A stretch of 64,000 nt of DNA. Source: Pseudomonadota bacterium (GTDB lineage Bacteria; Pseudomonadota; Alphaproteobacteria; Sphingomonadales; Sphingomonadaceae). Shown here one piece after another: positions 61,406 through 64,000 of this stretch; the stretch's first letter is position 1; the number at the start of each line of letters is the position of its first letter. The stretch covers positions 1 to 64,000 of the forward strand of contig JAEXAW010000078.1 of NCBI GenBank assembly GCA_023458055.1, written 5' to 3'. Both the position numbers and the translations under genes were made by a program. The notes beneath the pieces are model-generated. The model saw only the letters and a program-made list of their open reading frames with translations, was not told where the DNA came from and ran no database searches.

Positions 61406-62095
61406 ATGTATAGGCCCGCTCTCCTGCTGGTAGAAGATGATGCAGCGCTTGCAGAACTGCTCGAATATCGTTTCCGCAATGAAGGCTATACGGTCCGCTC
61501 AACGCCGAGCGGTGATGAAGCGCTGCTCTTCGCGACCGAGCAATGCCCGGATCTTGTGATCCTCGACTGGATGGTTGAGGGCACGTCTGGCATTGAGGTG
61601 TGCCGCCGTTTGCGCCGCGATAAAGCAACCGCCAATGTCCCGATCATCATGCTGACCGCGCGCGACACCGAAGATGATCGGGTGCGCGGCTTGGAAACCG
61701 GCGCTGACGATTATGTCTCCAAGCCCTTCTCCACGCGCGAGTTGATGGCGCGGGTGGATTCGATCCTGCGCCGTGTCCGTCCTGCGCTGGCGGGCGAAAT
61801 GCTGACGGTCAAGGATCTTACGCTGGATGCGGTGTCACACCGGGTCACGCGCGCAGGCGAGGTGATCGGCCTCGGACCCACCGAATTTCGCCTTTTGCGT
61901 CATTTCATGGAACATCCGGGTCGCGTCTTCTCGCGCGGGCAGTTGCTCGACGCGGTGTGGGGGCATGATAGCGATATCGAACTGCGGACCGTCGACGTCC
62001 ATATCCGCAGGCTGAGGAAAGCGATCAACTTGTCGGGCATGGAGGACCTTGTCCGCACGGTCCGCTCGGCGGGTTATGCACTGGATGGCGGCTGA
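61406..62095 (+). CDS. phoB: Phosphate regulon response regulator PhoB
   Basis: 229 residues. The receiver domain has the acidic pair Asp11-Asp12, the phosphoacceptor Asp54 (VILDWM), and the conserved Lys in DYVSKPF near residue 105. The C-terminal domain is a winged helix of the OmpR/PhoB type (FRLLRHFMEHPGRVFSRGQL and TVDVHIRRLRKAI). It binds Pho boxes such as those at 54761 and 56038. It is the last gene of the phoR-pstSCAB-phoU-phoB series. A small inverted repeat lies at 62134-62154, after the stop. Confidence 0.95.
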   Translation: MYRPALLLVEDDAALAELLEYRFRNEGYTVRSTPSGDEALLFATEQCPDLVILDWMVEGTSGIEVCRRLRRDKATANVPIIMLTARDTEDDRVRGLETGADDYVSKPFSTRELMARVDSILRRVRPALAGEMLTVKDLTLDAVSHRVTRAGEVIGLGPTEFRLLRHFMEHPGRVFSRGQLLDAVWGHDSDIELRTVDVHIRRLRKAINLSGMEDLVRTVRSAGYALDGG

Positions 62096-62303
62096 TATAG
62101 GCGGCCCAGCGTGAACCGGTCTCGCCGTTAAAATTTACGCGGTAAGACCGTAAAATCGCTTTCTCGAATCCGTCATAAAAGGCTAGTAATTGCAGCAGCC
62201 TTACCCCTCGCGGCACGCAGGCCGGGAGCGGACTGGTTCACATGATGATCGTTTAAACCGGCAGCGCCGGATGGCGGTATCAAATGGTTAGAGGATGCAA
62301 GCA

Positions 62304-64000
62304 TGCCAGTTTTTTTCAATGAGATTCATTATGATAATACCGGCACCGACATTGGTGAAGGCATCGAGATTGCGGGCACTGCAGGCACCGATCTGACCGG
62401 CTGGACCATCGTACTTTATAATGGCGCACCCGCCTCCCGATCAACCTACGCGACGATTAATTTAAGCGGCATCATCAGTGACCAGGGCAATGGTTTTGGT
62501 ACGCTGAATTTTAACGGGCCAGCGGGCGGTATCCAAAATGGCGGCACGGGCGGCGTCGAACCCGACGGCTTTGCCCTGGTGAACGCGTCCGGCCAAGTCG
62601 TGCAATTTTTGTCCTATGAAGGAAGCTTTGTTGCGGCCAACGGTCCTGCTGCGGGCATGACCAGCACCAATATCGGCGTAATGGAAGACGGCCCGGTGCC
62701 AGCGGCGGGCCTGTCGCTGCAGCTTCAGGGAACGGGATCGCAATATAGCGATTTCACTTGGGTCGCGGGCACAGCCGCGAGCGCTGGCGCTATCAATGCC
62801 GGGCAAACCTTTGCGGCAGCGGCGGTGCCCGGCGTGCTTTCGATCAATAATGTAAGCGTGCTCGAAGGCAATAGCGGTACGACGGCGATGACCTTTACCA
62901 TCTCACGCGCCAATGGCAGCGCAGGGGCGGTCTCGGTTGATTATGCGATTGCGCTGGGAACAGCGACTGCAGACGATCTTGCTGCGGGCACGCCCTTGTC
63001 CGGGACGGTCAACTTTACTGCCGGGCAGACCAGCGCGACGATTACGCTGCAGATTGCAGGCGATACGACGATTGAACCCAATGAATCATTGAGTGTGACG
63101 ATCAGTAATCCGACTGGCGGTGCGACCATCGGTACGGCCACAGGCACTGGCACCATCACCAATGACGACAGTCCGCCGCCGACCGTTTTCATCAACGAAA
63201 TCCACTATGACAATTCGGGCACGGATGTTGGCGAAGCGGTGGAAATTGCCGGAACTGCCGGGACCAGCCTCGCAGGCTGGAGCCTTGTCTTCTATAATGG
63301 CGGTAACGGCCAAAGCTATGCCACGGTCGCACTGTCGGGCGTGATCGGCGATCAGGATGACGGCTATGGCACATTGAGCTTCGCAGGCCCCGCGGGCGGT
63401 ATCCAAAATGGCGCACCGGACGGTATCGCGCTGGTTAGCCCGACCGGCGTGGTTCAATTCCTCTCCTATGAAGGTGCCTTTGTCGCGACCAACGGACCTG
63501 CGCTTGGGCTGATGAGCACCGACATCGGCGTAGCCGAAGAACCGGCGCCCGGTGCCGGCTTTTCGCTGCAGCTGGTCGGAACCGGTTCAAGCTATGATGA
63601 CTTTACCTGGCGCGGCGCGGCGGACGACAATTTCGGCACAGTTAATGTTGGTCAGGATTTCCTTTCGCCCAACCAGCCGGGTCAACTACGCATTCTCGAT
63701 ACCAGTGTCAGCGAAGGCGATAGTGGCGAGACGCTCGTCACCGTCACCGTGCGCCGCGCAGGCGGCACGACGCTAAATGCCACCGCCGATTATGCGATTG
63801 TGCTCGATGGCACGGCCAACGCTGCTGATCTCGGCGCAGGCGTCGTAATGTCGGGCTCGATCAGCTTCGCGCCGGGCGTGACACAGCAAAGCATTACCTT
63901 CACTGTTGCGGGCGATACGATCGCCGAGCGCAACGAAACTTTGTCCGTCAATTTGAGCAATGCGACCGGCGCGACCATCGTTGATGGCAGCGCAACCGTT
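62304..64000 (+). CDS. Large extracellular LTD/Calx-beta protein, N-terminal part (partial)
   Basis: The frame from the ATG at 62304 (AGAGGA upstream) is open to the window end, about 565 codons seen. Two duplicated units are visible: an LTD-like (lamin-tail) module starting FFNEIHYDNTGTDIGEGIEI (residues 4-170) and FINEIHYDNSGTDVGEAVEI (295-455), each followed by a Calx-beta domain (180-288; from 461 on, with LSINNVSVLEGNSGTTAMTF as start of the first). There is no signal peptide, which fits type I secretion through a C-terminal signal. In related proteins these modules precede an extracellular endonuclease or phosphatase domain. The catalytic part, if any, lies outside the window. Just after phoB, it may be phosphate-starvation related (inference). 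Confidence 0.8.

Noticed and set aside
62170..62187. CCGTCAT as a possible Pho box before the LTD/Calx-beta gene
   Set aside because: Only one half-site; the positions 11 bases away on both sides do not match, so phosphate control of that gene is not shown here.
1..64000. CRISPR array, prophage or insertion sequence
   Set aside because: No regularly spaced repeats with unique spacers, no transposase, integrase or phage structural gene was seen; repeats present are REP-type or local palindromes.

Overview
The window looks like chromosomal core sequence from a GC-rich alphaproteobacterium, most likely a member of the Sphingomonadales (Sphingomonas/Sphingopyxis type). This is inferred from gene content: the cell-cycle proteins RcdA (DUF1465) and TrcR (DUF1013), a DUF1192 protein, a cysteine-poor DksA, a TorF-type porin, PstC/PstA with long N-terminal extensions, and REP-like repeats built around the CTGAGCCTGTCGAAGG motif that is frequent in sphingomonads. 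I saw no integrase, transposase, phage module or CRISPR array.

Layout. 1-9.4 kb: a partial NlpC/P60-type protein and an M17 aminopeptidase, two proteins of unknown function, a Baeyer-Villiger-type monooxygenase, an unrecognised lower-GC gene, rimO, a DUF1761 membrane protein and an SLC13-type permease. 9.4-20.6 kb: envelope genes (lipoprotein, MipA/OmpV, RCK potassium channel, AI-2E-type permease), then a leftward run serS-surE-PLP enzyme-HEXXH protein, and rightward dksA, a PilZ protein, two divergent DUF465 genes and rcdA. 20.7-30.5 kb: tamA-tamB, an orphan chemoreceptor and a secreted M20 peptidase. 30.7-33.7 kb: glnB-glnA nitrogen control with a sigma-54-like promoter, and map. 33.8-47 kb: cinA-type gene, 2H phosphoesterase, VOC protein, NlpE-like lipoprotein, clpA, quinone oxidoreductase, torF porin, an LpxH-like phosphatase with a glycosyltransferase, trcR, an MBL hydrolase and an MFS transporter. 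47-50.6 kb: OB-fold-like secreted protein, membrane-anchored nuclease, MarR-like regulator, tRNA-Val(UAC), DUF2892 protein. 50.7-54.6 kb: amino-sugar catabolism murQ-nagB2-nagA with convergent nagK. 54.8-62.1 kb: a complete Pho module, phoR-pstS-pstC-pstA-pstB-phoU-phoB, with two recognisable Pho boxes. From 62.3 kb to the end: the N-terminal part of a large LTD/Calx-beta protein that looks like a type I-secreted extracellular enzyme.

How the genes work together. The Pho genes form a phosphate-sensing and uptake unit; the extracellular protein just after phoB could be a phosphate-scavenging partner, but its catalytic part lies outside the window. The amino-sugar genes convert GlcNAc and MurNAc-6-P to fructose-6-P and belong with cell-wall recycling or chitin use. 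glnB-glnA form a nitrogen control unit. The most notable unexplained unit is the translationally coupled pair at 13.5-15.6 kb: a divergent fold-type-I PLP enzyme and a protein with an HEXXH motif, placed directly after surE. A composite REP doublet occurs twice in opposite orientation, each time between co-directional genes (serS/surE and glnB/glnA), and a different 138-bp nested palindrome lies beyond the glnA terminator.
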